This document shows positions 47,016-55,825 of a stretch of DNA of 64,000 nt, piece after piece. The translations under genes were made by a program, and so were the position numbers. Source of the stretch: Kiloniellales bacterium (GTDB lineage Bacteria; Pseudomonadota; Alphaproteobacteria; Kiloniellales; JAKSBE01); the NCBI GenBank assembly GCA_030066685.1, contig JASJBF010000001.1:62001-126000 (forward strand), read 5' to 3'. The notes below the pieces were generated by a model that worked only from the letters and a program-made list of their open reading frames with translations, searched no databases and was not told where the DNA came from. Position 1 is the stretch's first letter, and each line of letters begins with the position of its first letter.

Positions 47016-47519
47016 TCAGCTGCTCCGCTGCGGAAAGATTTCCGGTGGGATGCGGGTCTCGGCCTTGATCCGGCGCAGGACGAAGTGCGAGCGCACGTGG
47101 TCGACGTAGGGCAGGTCCAACAGGAAATCCTGCAGGAAGCGGTCGTAGGCCCGGACGCTGGGCGCTAGGACCCGCAGCATGTAGTCCTCGTCCCCGGTGG
47201 TGGCATAGCAGTCCAGGACCTCGGGGCGGCTCATGACGGCGGCCACGAAGTCCTCGGTGTTGGCCTTGAGGTGGCGGCCCAGGCGCACGTTGGCGAAGAC
47301 GCAGTCGGTCAGGCCGACCCGCTCCGGGTCGACCTTGGCGACATAGCCCTGGATCACGCCGCTCTCCTCCAGCGCCCGGACCCGGCGCCAGCAGGCCGAG
47401 GGCGAGAGGTTGACCCGCTCGGCGAGCTCCTGGTTGGACAGCCGGCAGTCCTTCTGGAGCTCGTCCAGGATGCGCAACTCCTGGGGACCGATCTCGGGAG
47501 AATCGACACGATTCTTCAT
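47016..47519 (-). CDS. Lrp/AsnC family transcriptional regulator
   Basis: 167 residues: N-terminal helix-turn-helix (LRILDELQKDCRLSNQELAERVNLSPSACWRRVRALEESGVI) and C-terminal RAM ligand-binding domain (VLDCYATTGDEDYMLRVLA). Such regulators respond to amino acids and often control a divergent amino-acid catabolic gene. The divergent neighbour here is the indolepyruvate oxidoreductase gene, followed by an amino-acid dehydrogenase. A palindrome TTTCTAG/CTAGAAA sits in the shared region at 47551. Confidence 0.92.
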   Translation of the reverse strand: MKNRVDSPEIGPQELRILDELQKDCRLSNQELAERVNLSPSACWRRVRALEESGVIQGYVAKVDPERVGLTDCVFANVRLGRHLKANTEDFVAAVMSRPEVLDCYATTGDEDYMLRVLAPSVRAYDRFLQDFLLDLPYVDHVRSHFVLRRIKAETRIPPEIFPQRSS

Positions 47520-47550
47520 TGAAGCTCTGTTCAGTGGTGAGACTTACCAT

Positions 47551-47575
47551 TTTCTAGCAGATTCTCGCCTAGAAA
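47551..47575. promoter_or_regulatory. Candidate Lrp-type operator
   Basis: TTTCTAG and CTAGAAA (7-base inverted arms, 11-base spacer) begin 32 bases upstream of the Lrp-family start codon. Lrp/AsnC sites are typically AT-rich imperfect palindromes of this size. Confidence 0.4.
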
Positions 47576-47661
47576 GGAATATCTGACCAAAGCGCTTGGG
47601 TTAGAATTCGAGCTTGTGCAGTCCTCGTGCGGCAAGCGTGATGCTTAACGCCTCTTCAAGC

Positions 47662-47738
47662 TGTCATCGCCGGACTTGATCCGGCGATCCATGGTCGGGT
47701 GGCGCGGTGGATGCCCGGATCAAGTCCGGGCATGACAG
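47662..47738. repeat. Dispersed double-hairpin intergenic repeat, copy 2
   Basis: TCGCCGGA/TCCGGCGA around CTTGA, then TGCCCGGA/TCCGGGCA around TCAAG, bounded by TGTCAT and ATGACA. Nearly identical in its first half to the copy at 31707-31793. It lies upstream of the indolepyruvate oxidoreductase gene. Confidence 0.7.
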
Positions 47739-47795
47739 CGGGGCAGAAGCGGAAATGCGCCGACGCATCTGGACGAAAGCCAACGGAGAGTCCCG

Positions 47796-50700
47796 ATGCG
47801 TCCAGCCCCGATCGCCGTGCCCGACCCGACACCGGAGATCGACTGGGACTATCGACTGAACAGCCGCTACGAAGCCGAGCGCCGCCGGGTCTTCCTGACC
47901 GGCACCCAGGCGCTGGTGCGCCTCCTTCTCGAACAACGTCGCCTGGACCGCGCCGCCGGCGTGAAGAGCGCCGGCTTCGTCAGCGGCTACCGCGGCTCGC
48001 CGCTGGCCGGGCTCGACCTCTCCCTGTGGCAGGCCGAGGATCTCCTCAAAGAAGAGGACATCCGCTTCCAGCCGGCGGTCAACGAAGACCTCGCGGCCAC
48101 CGCGATCCTCGGCACCCAGCAGGTGGAAAGCGATCCACGGCGCCAGGTCGAGGGCGTCTTTGCGCTTTGGTACGGCAAGGGCCCCGGGGTCGATCGTTCC
48201 GGCGACGCCCTGAAGCATGGCAACGCCCTGGGCTCCTCGCCCCGCGGCGGCGTGCTGGTCGTGGCCGGCGACGACCACGGTTGCATCTCCTCCTCCATGC
48301 CACACCAGTCGGAGCAGGCCTTCCAGGCCTGGTCGATGCCGGTGCTCAACCCGGCCTCGGTCGCAGACTACGTGAGCTTCGGGCTCTACGGCTTTGCCTT
48401 ATCGCGCTTTTCCGGTACCTGGGTCGGCTTCAAGGCGATCTCTGAAACGGTCGAGAGCGGGGCCGCGGTGGTCCTGCCCGAGCCGCCGGCCTTCGTCACC
48501 CCGCGGGACTACGCACCCCAGGGCGACGGCCTGCACTACCGCTGGCCCGATCTGCCGAGCCTCAGGATCGAGCAACGGCTCTTCGACAAGCTAGCGGCAG
48601 TGCAGGCCTTCGCGCGGGCCAATCCCATCGATCGGCGGGTCTTCGGGGCCCGACATCCGCGCCTGGGCATCGTCACCACCGGCAAGGCGCACCTCGACCT
48701 CATGGCGGCCCTGCGGGACCTGGGCATCGACCGGCCGGTGGCCGAGGACCTGGGGATCTCGGTCTACAAGGTTGGGCTGTCCTATCCCCTGGCGCGCGAT
48801 GGCATCCTCGAGTTCGTCCGCGGGCTCGACGAGGTGCTGGTGGTCGAGGAAAAGCGGAGCTTCGTCGAGAGCCAGCTCAAGGAGCTGCTCTACAACCTGC
48901 CCGCCGAGCGGCGGCCGCGCCTGCTGGGCAAGCGCGACTTCCGGGGCGCGCCGCTGATCCCGGAACTGGGCGAGCTTTCGCCGGCCCTGCTGGCGCCCGT
49001 CGTGCGGCGCTGGGTCCTCGAACACGACCCGAACTGGGATCGCCTGCTGCCGGGCCTCCCCGAACCCGACGCCGAGGCGGCGCCGGCCTTCGATGTCGCC
49101 AAGCGCCTGCCGTACTTCTGCGCCGGCTGCCCGCACAACACCTCGACCGTGGTGCCCGAGGGCAGCCAGGCCTTCAGCGGCATCGGCTGCCACTTCATGG
49201 CCAACTGGATGGGCCGCGAGACCGAGGGCCTGGTCCAGATGGGCGGCGAGGGGGTCAACTGGATCGGGCGCGCGCCCTTCACCAGCGACGGCCACGTCTT
49301 CCAGAACCTGGGCGACGGCACCTACTATCACTCCGGCACCACCGCGATCCGCCAGGCCATCGCCGCCGGCATCAACATCACCTACAAGATCCTCTTCAAC
49401 GACGCCGTCGCCATGACCGGTGGCCAGCCGGTCGACGGCCAGGTCTCGGTGGCCGGGATCGCCGCCCAGGTCCGTGCCGAAGGGGTCGCGCGCATCGCGG
49501 TGGTCAGCGACGACCCCGGGCGTGCCGGCGCCCAGGGCGAGCTGCCGCCAGGGGCGACCCTGCACCACAGACGCGAGCTGGACGCCGTGCAGCGCGAGCT
49601 GCGCGACACCGAGGGCGTCACGGTCCTGATCTACGACCAGGCCTGCGCCGCCGAGAAACGTCGCAAGCGCAAGCGCGGGCTGGTCGCCGATCCGCCGCGC
49701 CGGGTGGTGATCAACGAGGCGGTCTGCGAGGCCTGCGGCGACTGCTCGGTGCAGTCCAACTGCGTCGCCGTGGTGCCCAAGCCGACACCCTTCGGGGTCA
49801 AGCGCCAGATCGACCAGAGCGCCTGCAACAAGGACTTCTCCTGCCTCGAGGGCTTCTGCCCTAGCTTCGTGACCGTCGAAGGCGCGGCGCTGCGCCGCGG
49901 CCCGGCGCCCGAGACGCCGGCGCTCGACCTCCTGGCCGAGGCAAACAAGCTGGCCCTGCCGGCCTGCATGCCGCTCAGCCGCACGCGCGAGATCCTGGTC
50001 ACCGGGGTCGGCGGCACCGGCGTGGTGACCCTGGGCGCGCTGCTGACCATGGCGGCGCAGCTGGAAGGCAAGGGCGCCAGCGTGCTCGACTTCATGGGCT
50101 TCGCCCAGAAGGGCGGGGCGGTGCTCAGCCACGTCAAGCTGATGCCCGAAGCCGGCGCCGAGGGCCCGACCCGGATCGACCGCGACAGCGCCGACCTGCT
50201 GCTCGCCTGCGACGTGGTGGTCGCGACCAGCCCCGAGGCGCTGGCCGCCCTGGCGCCGGAGCGGGCCCGGGTGGTCGGCAACCTCGCCGAGACCCCGACC
50301 GCCGACTTCGTCCTGCGCGGCCAGGCCGATCTCCAGGCCGGCGAGCGCCGTCGCGCCCTGCGCGCCCGCGCCGGCAAGGGCCGCTGCAGCTTCTTCGACG
50401 CCACGGCCCTGGCCAAGGCGCTCTTCGGCGACGCCGTCTACGCCAACCTCATGGTCCTGGGCCAGGCTTGGCAGCAGGGTCTGATCCCGCTGAGCCTGGA
50501 CTCGATCGAACGCGCCGTCGAGCTCAACGGGGTCAAGGTCGCGGAGAACCGCCAGGCCTTCGCCGCCGGCCGCCTGGTCGCCGCCGATCCCGGCTTCCAG
50601 CAGCGGGTCCTGGGCGGTCCGGAGGCGACGTCCGCGCCCGAGAAGGGTCTCGCGGAGATCGCTGCCCGGCGCCGCGCCTTCCTGGCCGACTATCAGGACG

Positions 50701-51302
50701 CCGCCTATGCCGAGGCCTATGCCGGCTTCGTCGCCCGGGTCGAGGCGGTCGAGAAAGAACAGGTCGGCCGGGCCGGGCCGCTGAGCGAGACGGTCGCCCG
50801 CAACCTCTTCAAGCTGATGGCCTACAAGGACGAGTACGAGGTCGCTCGGCTGTACAGCGACGGGTCCTTCCTGGCCAGGCTCGGGGCCGAATTCGAGGGC
50901 AAGCCGCGCCTGACCTTCCACCTGGCGCCCCCGGTCTTCAATGGCGGCAAGGACGCCCGAGGCCGGCCGGTCAAGCGGCGTTTCGGGCCCTGGATGCTGC
51001 CGGCACTGCGCCTGCTGGCCAAGGGCCGGCGCCTGCGCGGCACCGCCTTCGACCCCTTCGGCTACCTGGCGGAGCGGCGCGAGGAGCGGCGCCTGATCCG
51101 GGACTACCGCGCCCTGGTCGAGCGCCTGCTGGCCGGCCTGACGGTCGATAGCCTGCCGGCGGCCGTGGCGGTCGCCGGCGCGGCGGATCGGATCCGCGGC
51201 TTCGGTCCGGTCAAGGCCGAGGCCATCGCCGCCTACCGCAAGGACCTCTCCGAAAAGCTCGCGGCCTTCGAAGCCGCGGCCATGAACAGGGACGCCGCGT
51301 GA
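47796..51302 (+). CDS. Indolepyruvate ferredoxin oxidoreductase, fused alpha and beta subunits
   Basis: 1168 residues, the one-chain form found in many aerobic proteobacteria. N-terminal: pyrimidine/core domain (SAGFVSGYRGSPLAGLD). Middle: thiamine diphosphate region (CAGCPHNTSTVVPEGSQAFSGIGCHFMANWM, NLGDGTYYHSG) and a ferredoxin-like segment with cysteines at ~640-690 (CEACGDCSVQSNC ... CNKDFSCLEGFC). C-terminal: gamma/beta part (LVTGVGGTGVVTLGALL). It oxidises indolepyruvate or phenylpyruvate to the aryl-acetyl-CoA. Next to an Lrp regulator and an amino-acid dehydrogenase. Confidence 0.93.
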   Translation: MRPAPIAVPDPTPEIDWDYRLNSRYEAERRRVFLTGTQALVRLLLEQRRLDRAAGVKSAGFVSGYRGSPLAGLDLSLWQAEDLLKEEDIRFQPAVNEDLAATAILGTQQVESDPRRQVEGVFALWYGKGPGVDRSGDALKHGNALGSSPRGGVLVVAGDDHGCISSSMPHQSEQAFQAWSMPVLNPASVADYVSFGLYGFALSRFSGTWVGFKAISETVESGAAVVLPEPPAFVTPRDYAPQGDGLHYRWPDLPSLRIEQRLFDKLAAVQAFARANPIDRRVFGARHPRLGIVTTGKAHLDLMAALRDLGIDRPVAEDLGISVYKVGLSYPLARDGILEFVRGLDEVLVVEEKRSFVESQLKELLYNLPAERRPRLLGKRDFRGAPLIPELGELSPALLAPVVRRWVLEHDPNWDRLLPGLPEPDAEAAPAFDVAKRLPYFCAGCPHNTSTVVPEGSQAFSGIGCHFMANWMGRETEGLVQMGGEGVNWIGRAPFTSDGHVFQNLGDGTYYHSGTTAIRQAIAAGINITYKILFNDAVAMTGGQPVDGQVSVAGIAAQVRAEGVARIAVVSDDPGRAGAQGELPPGATLHHRRELDAVQRELRDTEGVTVLIYDQACAAEKRRKRKRGLVADPPRRVVINEAVCEACGDCSVQSNCVAVVPKPTPFGVKRQIDQSACNKDFSCLEGFCPSFVTVEGAALRRGPAPETPALDLLAEANKLALPACMPLSRTREILVTGVGGTGVVTLGALLTMAAQLEGKGASVLDFMGFAQKGGAVLSHVKLMPEAGAEGPTRIDRDSADLLLACDVVVATSPEALAALAPERARVVGNLAETPTADFVLRGQADLQAGERRRALRARAGKGRCSFFDATALAKALFGDAVYANLMVLGQAWQQGLIPLSLDSIERAVELNGVKVAENRQAFAAGRLVAADPGFQQRVLGGPEATSAPEKGLAEIAARRRAFLADYQDAAYAEAYAGFVARVEAVEKEQVGRAGPLSETVARNLFKLMAYKDEYEVARLYSDGSFLARLGAEFEGKPRLTFHLAPPVFNGGKDARGRPVKRRFGPWMLPALRLLAKGRRLRGTAFDPFGYLAERREERRLIRDYRALVERLLAGLTVDSLPAAVAVAGAADRIRGFGPVKAEAIAAYRKDLSEKLAAFEAAAMNRDAA

Positions 51303-51324
51303 ACCACCTGTCTGGGATTTGAAC

Positions 51325-52374
51325 ATGAACCTGCGCACCCACCCCGACTTCGACGACCACGAGGAGATCACCTTCTTCGCCGATCCGGCGAGCGGCCTGA
51401 AGGCCATCGTCGCCCGGCACCGGGTCTGGAACAGCCCCTCGGTCGGCGGCTGCCGGATGCGTGACTACGCCGGCGAGGACGAGGCTTTGGCCGACGTCTT
51501 GCGCCTGTCGCGCGGCATGACCTACAAGTCGGTCATGGCCGGGCTCGACTACGGCGGCGCCAAGGCGGTGATCCTGGGCGTGCCGCCGGCCGAGCGGCGC
51601 GAGGCCCTGTTCCGGGCCATGGGCCGCGCGGTCAACCGCTTCCGCGGCGGCTTCCGCACCGGGGTGGACGTCGGCCTGACACCGGACGACGTCGAGGTCA
51701 TGAAGACCGAGACCCGCTTCGTCGCCGGCATCGGCGCCATGGCGCCGGCGGAGGCCACCGCCCTGGGGGTGCAGGAGTCGATCAAGGCGAGCCTGTCCAA
51801 GCGCCTCGGCTCGGGGCACCTGCGCGGCCGCCGAGTCGCGCTACAGGGCCTTGGCAAGGTCGGCCGCCGCCTGGCCGAGCTCCTGGTCGCCGACGGCGCG
51901 GCCGTGGTCGGCGCCGACGTGAACGGCGAGTCCGTGGAGCAGGCACGGCGCGATCTGGGCATCGAGATCGTCGCCCCGGAGGCCATCCACGCAGAGGCGG
52001 CCGAGGTCTACAGCCCCTGCGCCCTGGGCGCGGTGATCAACGACGCCTCCATCGGCGAGCTCCGAGCTAAGGTGGTCGCCGGCTCGGCCAACAACCAGCT
52101 CGCCGAGGCGCGGCACGGCGCGGCCCTGGCCGAGCGCGGTGTCCTCTACGCCCCGGACTACATCGCCAACGCCGGTGGCCTGATCGCCGTCGCCGCCGAC
52201 CTGGAAGACCGGCGCGAGGACTGGATCTGGCAGAAGCTGCGCGGCCTCGGCCCCAGCCTGACCCGGGTCTTCGAGCGCGCCGAGGCCCTGGGACTGCCCA
52301 CAGCGGAGGCCGCCGACCGCCTGGCCCGGGAGCTGATCGCCGAGGCCGAGCCCGCGCAGCGCAGCGCGGCCTGA
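51325..52374 (+). CDS. Glu/Leu/Phe/Val dehydrogenase family protein
   Basis: 349 residues: substrate-binding GGCRMRDY and catalytic lysine in GLDYGGAKAVI, NAD-binding VALQGLGKVGRRLAELL, and the C-terminal GSANNQLAE and YAPDYIANAGG. The size (~350) fits leucine/phenylalanine dehydrogenases better than glutamate dehydrogenase (~450). It deaminates an amino acid to the 2-keto acid with NAD. Its start lies 22 bases after the indolepyruvate oxidoreductase gene, so phenylalanine or another aromatic/branched amino acid is a reasonable substrate. ATG 51325 used. Confidence 0.9.
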   Translation: MNLRTHPDFDDHEEITFFADPASGLKAIVARHRVWNSPSVGGCRMRDYAGEDEALADVLRLSRGMTYKSVMAGLDYGGAKAVILGVPPAERREALFRAMGRAVNRFRGGFRTGVDVGLTPDDVEVMKTETRFVAGIGAMAPAEATALGVQESIKASLSKRLGSGHLRGRRVALQGLGKVGRRLAELLVADGAAVVGADVNGESVEQARRDLGIEIVAPEAIHAEAAEVYSPCALGAVINDASIGELRAKVVAGSANNQLAEARHGAALAERGVLYAPDYIANAGGLIAVAADLEDRREDWIWQKLRGLGPSLTRVFERAEALGLPTAEAADRLARELIAEAEPAQRSAA

Positions 52375-52468
52375 GCGGGGTCGGCTCTTGACGCGGACTC
52401 CGAGGTTTCACTTGCCGGAAAAGTCCGGGCCTTCCCATCATGCGGGGCCTCAGTCCGGAGCCCGCCCC

Positions 52469-53938
52469 ATGACCGAAGCTCTTTCCGGCGTCGCGCGGAA
52501 CCTCGAAGCCTTCAGCGACGCGGAGGCCGCGCTGGCGCGGCTGGGCGAGATCTACGCCCGCGGGGCGGCCGCCCTGCGCGACCGCTTCGACCGCTTTCTG
52601 GCTGGAAAGGCGATCGAGCCCGACTCCTGGCCCTGCTATCCCTACCTCGGCATCGAGATCGAGCCGACGGATGTCAGCCGAAGCGGCGGGCTGTCCTACG
52701 GCAAGCTGCCGGGGGCGGGGGCCTACGGCACCACTCTGACCCGGCCCGACCTCTTCCGCGACTACTACCGGGCGCAGCTGGAGCTGCTGCTCGGCAACTA
52801 CGGCAAGCCGGTCTGGGTCGGGACCAGCAGGCGGCCGATCCCCCTGACCTTCGCCGTGGAGGAGGCGACGGCCGACCTCACGGCCGAGAAGGTCCACGAA
52901 CTGCGCGGCCTCTTTCCGCTGCCCGAGCTGTCGCGGATCGACGATTCCATCGCCAACGGCACCTACCGCCAGCCGTCGCACGCGCCGAAGCCCCTCGCGC
53001 TCTTCACCGCCGAGCGGGTCGACTACTCCCTGGTACGCTTGGCCCACTACACCGCGACCCTGCCGCGCTGTTTCCAGCGCTTCGTTCTCTTTACGAACTA
53101 TCAGCGCTATGTTGATGAATTCATTGATTTCGGACGCAAACAAGTGGCGGAAGGCGAGGACTATCTCGCCTTCGTAGAGCCGGGCAATCTGGTGACCCCC
53201 AACCCGCGCCTGTCTTCCGATCCGGCCTCGGGCCGGGCCCCGGAGCACCTGCCGCAGATGCCGGCCTACCACCTGGTTCGCGAGGACCACGAGGGCATCA
53301 CCCTGGTCAACATCGGGGTCGGCCCGTCCAACGCCAAGACCATCACCGACCATCTTGCGGTCCTGCGGCCGCACTGCTGGGTGATGGTCGGTCACTGCGG
53401 CGGGCTGCGGCTGTCCCAGCGGCTCGGCGACTACGTCCTGGCGCACGCTTACGTGCGCGACGACAACGTCCTCGACGTGGACCTGCCCGACTGGGTGCCG
53501 GTGCCGCCGATCGCCGAGATCCAGATCGCCCTGACCGAGGCGGTCTCGCGGGTCACCGGCCTGGCGGGCCGCGAGCTCAAGGTGCGGCTGCGCACCGGCA
53601 CGGTCTTCACCACCGACGACCGCGACTGGGAGCTGCGCCACGACGAGCTGGCCCGGCGCTTCAACCAGTCGCGGGCCATCGCGGTCGACATGGAATCGGC
53701 GACCATCGCGGCCAACGGCTTCCGCTTCCGCGTGCCCTACGGGACCTTGCTCTGTGTCTCCGACAAGCCGCTGCACGGCGAGATCAAGCTGCCCGGTATG
53801 GCCGACGCCTTCTACCGCGCCCGGATCAGCCAGCACCTGCGGATCGGGATCGAGACCCTCTGCAGCCTGCGCGACGCCGGCGTCGAATCGCTCCACTCCC
53901 GCAAGCTGCGCAGTTTCGACGAGCCGGCTTTCCGCTAA
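52469..53938 (+). CDS. amn: AMP nucleosidase
   Basis: 489 residues, close to the usual ~484. The N-terminal regulatory domain includes SWPCYPYLGIEIEP and RSGGLSYGKLPGAGAYGTTLTRPDLF; the C-terminal purine-phosphorylase-like domain has GITLVNIGVGPSNAKTITDHLAVL, MVGHCGGLR and VDMESATIAANG with the catalytic-site Glu. The enzyme splits AMP into adenine and ribose 5-phosphate, regulating adenylate levels. ATG 52469 (GGAG 9 bases upstream) is chosen over the frame's earlier TTG at 52388. Unrelated to the flanking amino-acid genes. Confidence 0.93.
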   Translation: MTEALSGVARNLEAFSDAEAALARLGEIYARGAAALRDRFDRFLAGKAIEPDSWPCYPYLGIEIEPTDVSRSGGLSYGKLPGAGAYGTTLTRPDLFRDYYRAQLELLLGNYGKPVWVGTSRRPIPLTFAVEEATADLTAEKVHELRGLFPLPELSRIDDSIANGTYRQPSHAPKPLALFTAERVDYSLVRLAHYTATLPRCFQRFVLFTNYQRYVDEFIDFGRKQVAEGEDYLAFVEPGNLVTPNPRLSSDPASGRAPEHLPQMPAYHLVREDHEGITLVNIGVGPSNAKTITDHLAVLRPHCWVMVGHCGGLRLSQRLGDYVLAHAYVRDDNVLDVDLPDWVPVPPIAEIQIALTEAVSRVTGLAGRELKVRLRTGTVFTTDDRDWELRHDELARRFNQSRAIAVDMESATIAANGFRFRVPYGTLLCVSDKPLHGEIKLPGMADAFYRARISQHLRIGIETLCSLRDAGVESLHSRKLRSFDEPAFR

Positions 53939-53947
53939 ACTTCGCTC

Positions 53948-54682
53948 ATGGCGAAGGTTCAACCGCAGAAGGTCGCTCTGGTCGTCGGCGCCGGCGACTT
54001 CCTCGGCGGCGCCATCGCCCGGCGCTTCGCTCGGGAGGGCTTCCACGTGGTGGCCACGCGGCGGCGCGGCGATCTCGCGCCACTGGTCGCTGCGATCGAG
54101 GCGGACGGCGGCCGGGCCCGCGGCCTCCATTCCGACGCCCGCGACGAGGCCCAGGTCCAGGCCTTGGTCGAAGAGGTCGAGCGCGACCTCGGCCCGATCG
54201 AGGTCGCGGTCTTCAACGTCGGCGGCAACGTCCGCTTTCCAGTCGTTGAGACCACGGCGCGGGTCTACCGCAAGGTCTGGGAGATGTGCGCCCTCGGCGG
54301 GTTCCTGGTGGGCCGCGAGGTCGCCCGGCGCATGCTGCCGCGCGGCCGGGGCACGATCCTCTTCACCGGTGCCACCGCGAGCCTGCGCGGCGCCGCCGGT
54401 TTCGCCGCCTTTTCCGGCGGCAAGCAGGCCCTGCGCGCCCTGGCCCAGAGCCTGGCCCGGGAGCTCGGGCCAGAGGGTATCCACGTCGCCCACGTGGTGA
54501 TCGACGGCCCGATCGACACCGAGTCGACCCGGGCGCTCTTCCCGGACTGGTTCGCCGCCCGCCCCGCGGACGGCATCATGCAGCCCGCCGACCTCGCCGA
54601 GATCTACTGGCAGCTGCACTGCCAACCCCGCTCCGCCTGGACCTTCGAGACCGACGTCCGCAGCTACCTGGAGCCCTGGTAG
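53948..54682 (+). CDS. Atypical SDR family protein lacking the catalytic tyrosine
   Basis: 244 residues with a Rossmann start VVGAGDFLGGAIA instead of TGxxxGIG, NVGG (90-93) instead of NNAG, and FSGGK where YxxxK is expected: the catalytic Tyr is Phe155, while Lys159 is kept. Ser145 lies in FTGATAS. It resembles a known branch of SDR-fold proteins with the same Phe and GIHVAHVVIDGPI. Either the chemistry differs or the protein binds a nucleotide without classical oxidoreductase activity. It begins 9 bases after the AMP nucleosidase stop. Confidence 0.85.
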   Translation: MAKVQPQKVALVVGAGDFLGGAIARRFAREGFHVVATRRRGDLAPLVAAIEADGGRARGLHSDARDEAQVQALVEEVERDLGPIEVAVFNVGGNVRFPVVETTARVYRKVWEMCALGGFLVGREVARRMLPRGRGTILFTGATASLRGAAGFAAFSGGKQALRALAQSLARELGPEGIHVAHVVIDGPIDTESTRALFPDWFAARPADGIMQPADLAEIYWQLHCQPRSAWTFETDVRSYLEPW

Positions 54683-54828
54683 AGCCTCCGAACCAGGTTG
54701 CGTCGCATTGCGCTACGCGCGCAGACGGGGAAGATTGCGATGCGGAAGCTGATTCACCAGACGGGAGACGATGCCGTGTTCTGCAACTAAAGTGCGTCTT
54801 GCCTTGACCCTTGGAAATCGCACCGCCG

Positions 54829-55599
54829 ATGTTCTGGAACCGAGCCAAGAGCCCGATCGATGAGGAGACCGAGGACTGGCTCATCGAATGCTGGAGCTGG
54901 CTTCTGGCGAACCTGATCGGGTTGGAGCAGCTTCGCGAACTCCCTCTGGTCCTGCCGACGCCCGAGTTCTTTCCGCCGAGCGACGCGGTCGGCCACGACC
55001 GCGCCGACCACGTCTTCCGCAGCGTCGCGGCCTGGAGTTGGACTCAAGACTGGCCATTCGTCTTGGTGCCCCAGGAGGAAGGCTTCAACCCGGTCCTTGG
55101 CCCGATGGCCGTGGTCCAGAACGTCGAATCCGAGCCCGCGGGAACCTTTTTCCTCGGACCGGGGGAGCCGATGCGAATCACCTACGATCCGGCCTTGCTC
55201 GACCGGCCGATGAGTCTGGTCGCCACCTTCATCCATGAAATCGCCCACGCCATCCTCCTGGGCATCGGCAAGGATGTGCCGGGCGGGCCGGAGTTCGAGG
55301 AATGGGCCACGGACCTGACCACGGTGTTCCTGGGCTTTGGCATCTTCGGCGCGAACTGCGCCGTCGAGTTCCAGCAGTTCCACGACGTTGGCGGCGGCGC
55401 CCAGGGCTGGTCCCTGCGGCGAAGCGGCTACCTGAGCGAGTCAGAATGGGCCTTCGCGCTCGCCCTCTTTCTGTCATCGAGAGGGGAGAGCATGGAGGCA
55501 GCCGCACCCTGGCTAAAGCCCACGCCGCTGACGCTGCTCAAGAAATCGCTACGATACTTCGAACGTTATCCGGAACGGCTGGCGGCCTTAGGACGATAG
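54829..55599 (+). CDS. Putative zinc-metallopeptidase-like hypothetical protein (HEIAH motif)
   Basis: 256 residues, not assigned to a family. It contains HEIAH at 136-140, the HExxH zinc-binding signature, followed by EEWATD (Glu158, Asp162) at the spacing expected of a third ligand in some metallopeptidase-like proteins. There is no signal peptide, so it is likely cytoplasmic. ATG 54829 (MFWNRAKSPIDEE) is chosen; TTG 54811 is in frame. A 64-residue gene follows 31 bases downstream. Confidence 0.6.
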   Translation: MFWNRAKSPIDEETEDWLIECWSWLLANLIGLEQLRELPLVLPTPEFFPPSDAVGHDRADHVFRSVAAWSWTQDWPFVLVPQEEGFNPVLGPMAVVQNVESEPAGTFFLGPGEPMRITYDPALLDRPMSLVATFIHEIAHAILLGIGKDVPGGPEFEEWATDLTTVFLGFGIFGANCAVEFQQFHDVGGGAQGWSLRRSGYLSESEWAFALALFLSSRGESMEAAAPWLKPTPLTLLKKSLRYFERYPERLAALGR

Positions 55600-55630
55600 A
55601 ACCCGAGGCCCAACAAAGTGGGCTCGTCAG

Positions 55631-55825
55631 ATGACTGAAGATCAGGACAGCTGGCGCGTCATGCGCCAGGACGACAACGGCAACAGGTTTCTGGTCGAGA
55701 GCGGACTCTCGGCAGATCGGGCCAAGGCGCTGGTCGATGAGCTATCGGCTCGTGGACACAAGCAGACTTATTGGGTTGAACGCGAGACCGAAGTTGGTCC
55801 TCGAAATGGCCGCGCTCACTTCTAG
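55631..55825 (+). CDS. Small conserved hypothetical protein
   Basis: 64 residues: WRVMRQDDNGNRFLVESGLSADRAKALVDELSARGHKQTYWVE. This short pattern (DDNG, GLS, RGHKQTYW) recurs in small soluble proteins of high-GC bacteria; no function is known to me. The 3' end overlaps the 3' end of the convergent HMG-CoA reductase gene by 4 bases. It probably shares a transcript with the HEIAH protein gene. Confidence 0.7.
   Translation: MTEDQDSWRVMRQDDNGNRFLVESGLSADRAKALVDELSARGHKQTYWVERETEVGPRNGRAHF

Noticed and set aside
48591-51407. A 938-codon open frame on the minus strand opposite the indolepyruvate oxidoreductase gene
   Set aside because: Antisense shadow of a high-GC gene; its translation has no recognisable domain, while the plus-strand frame encodes a complete known enzyme.
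52067-54625. An 852-codon open frame on the minus strand
   Set aside because: Shadow of the AMP nucleosidase and SDR genes on the plus strand; low-complexity composition and no domain.
54735-54790. A 16-codon frame starting ATGCGGAAGCTG
   Set aside because: Too short, no ribosome-binding site and no neighbour support; probably chance.
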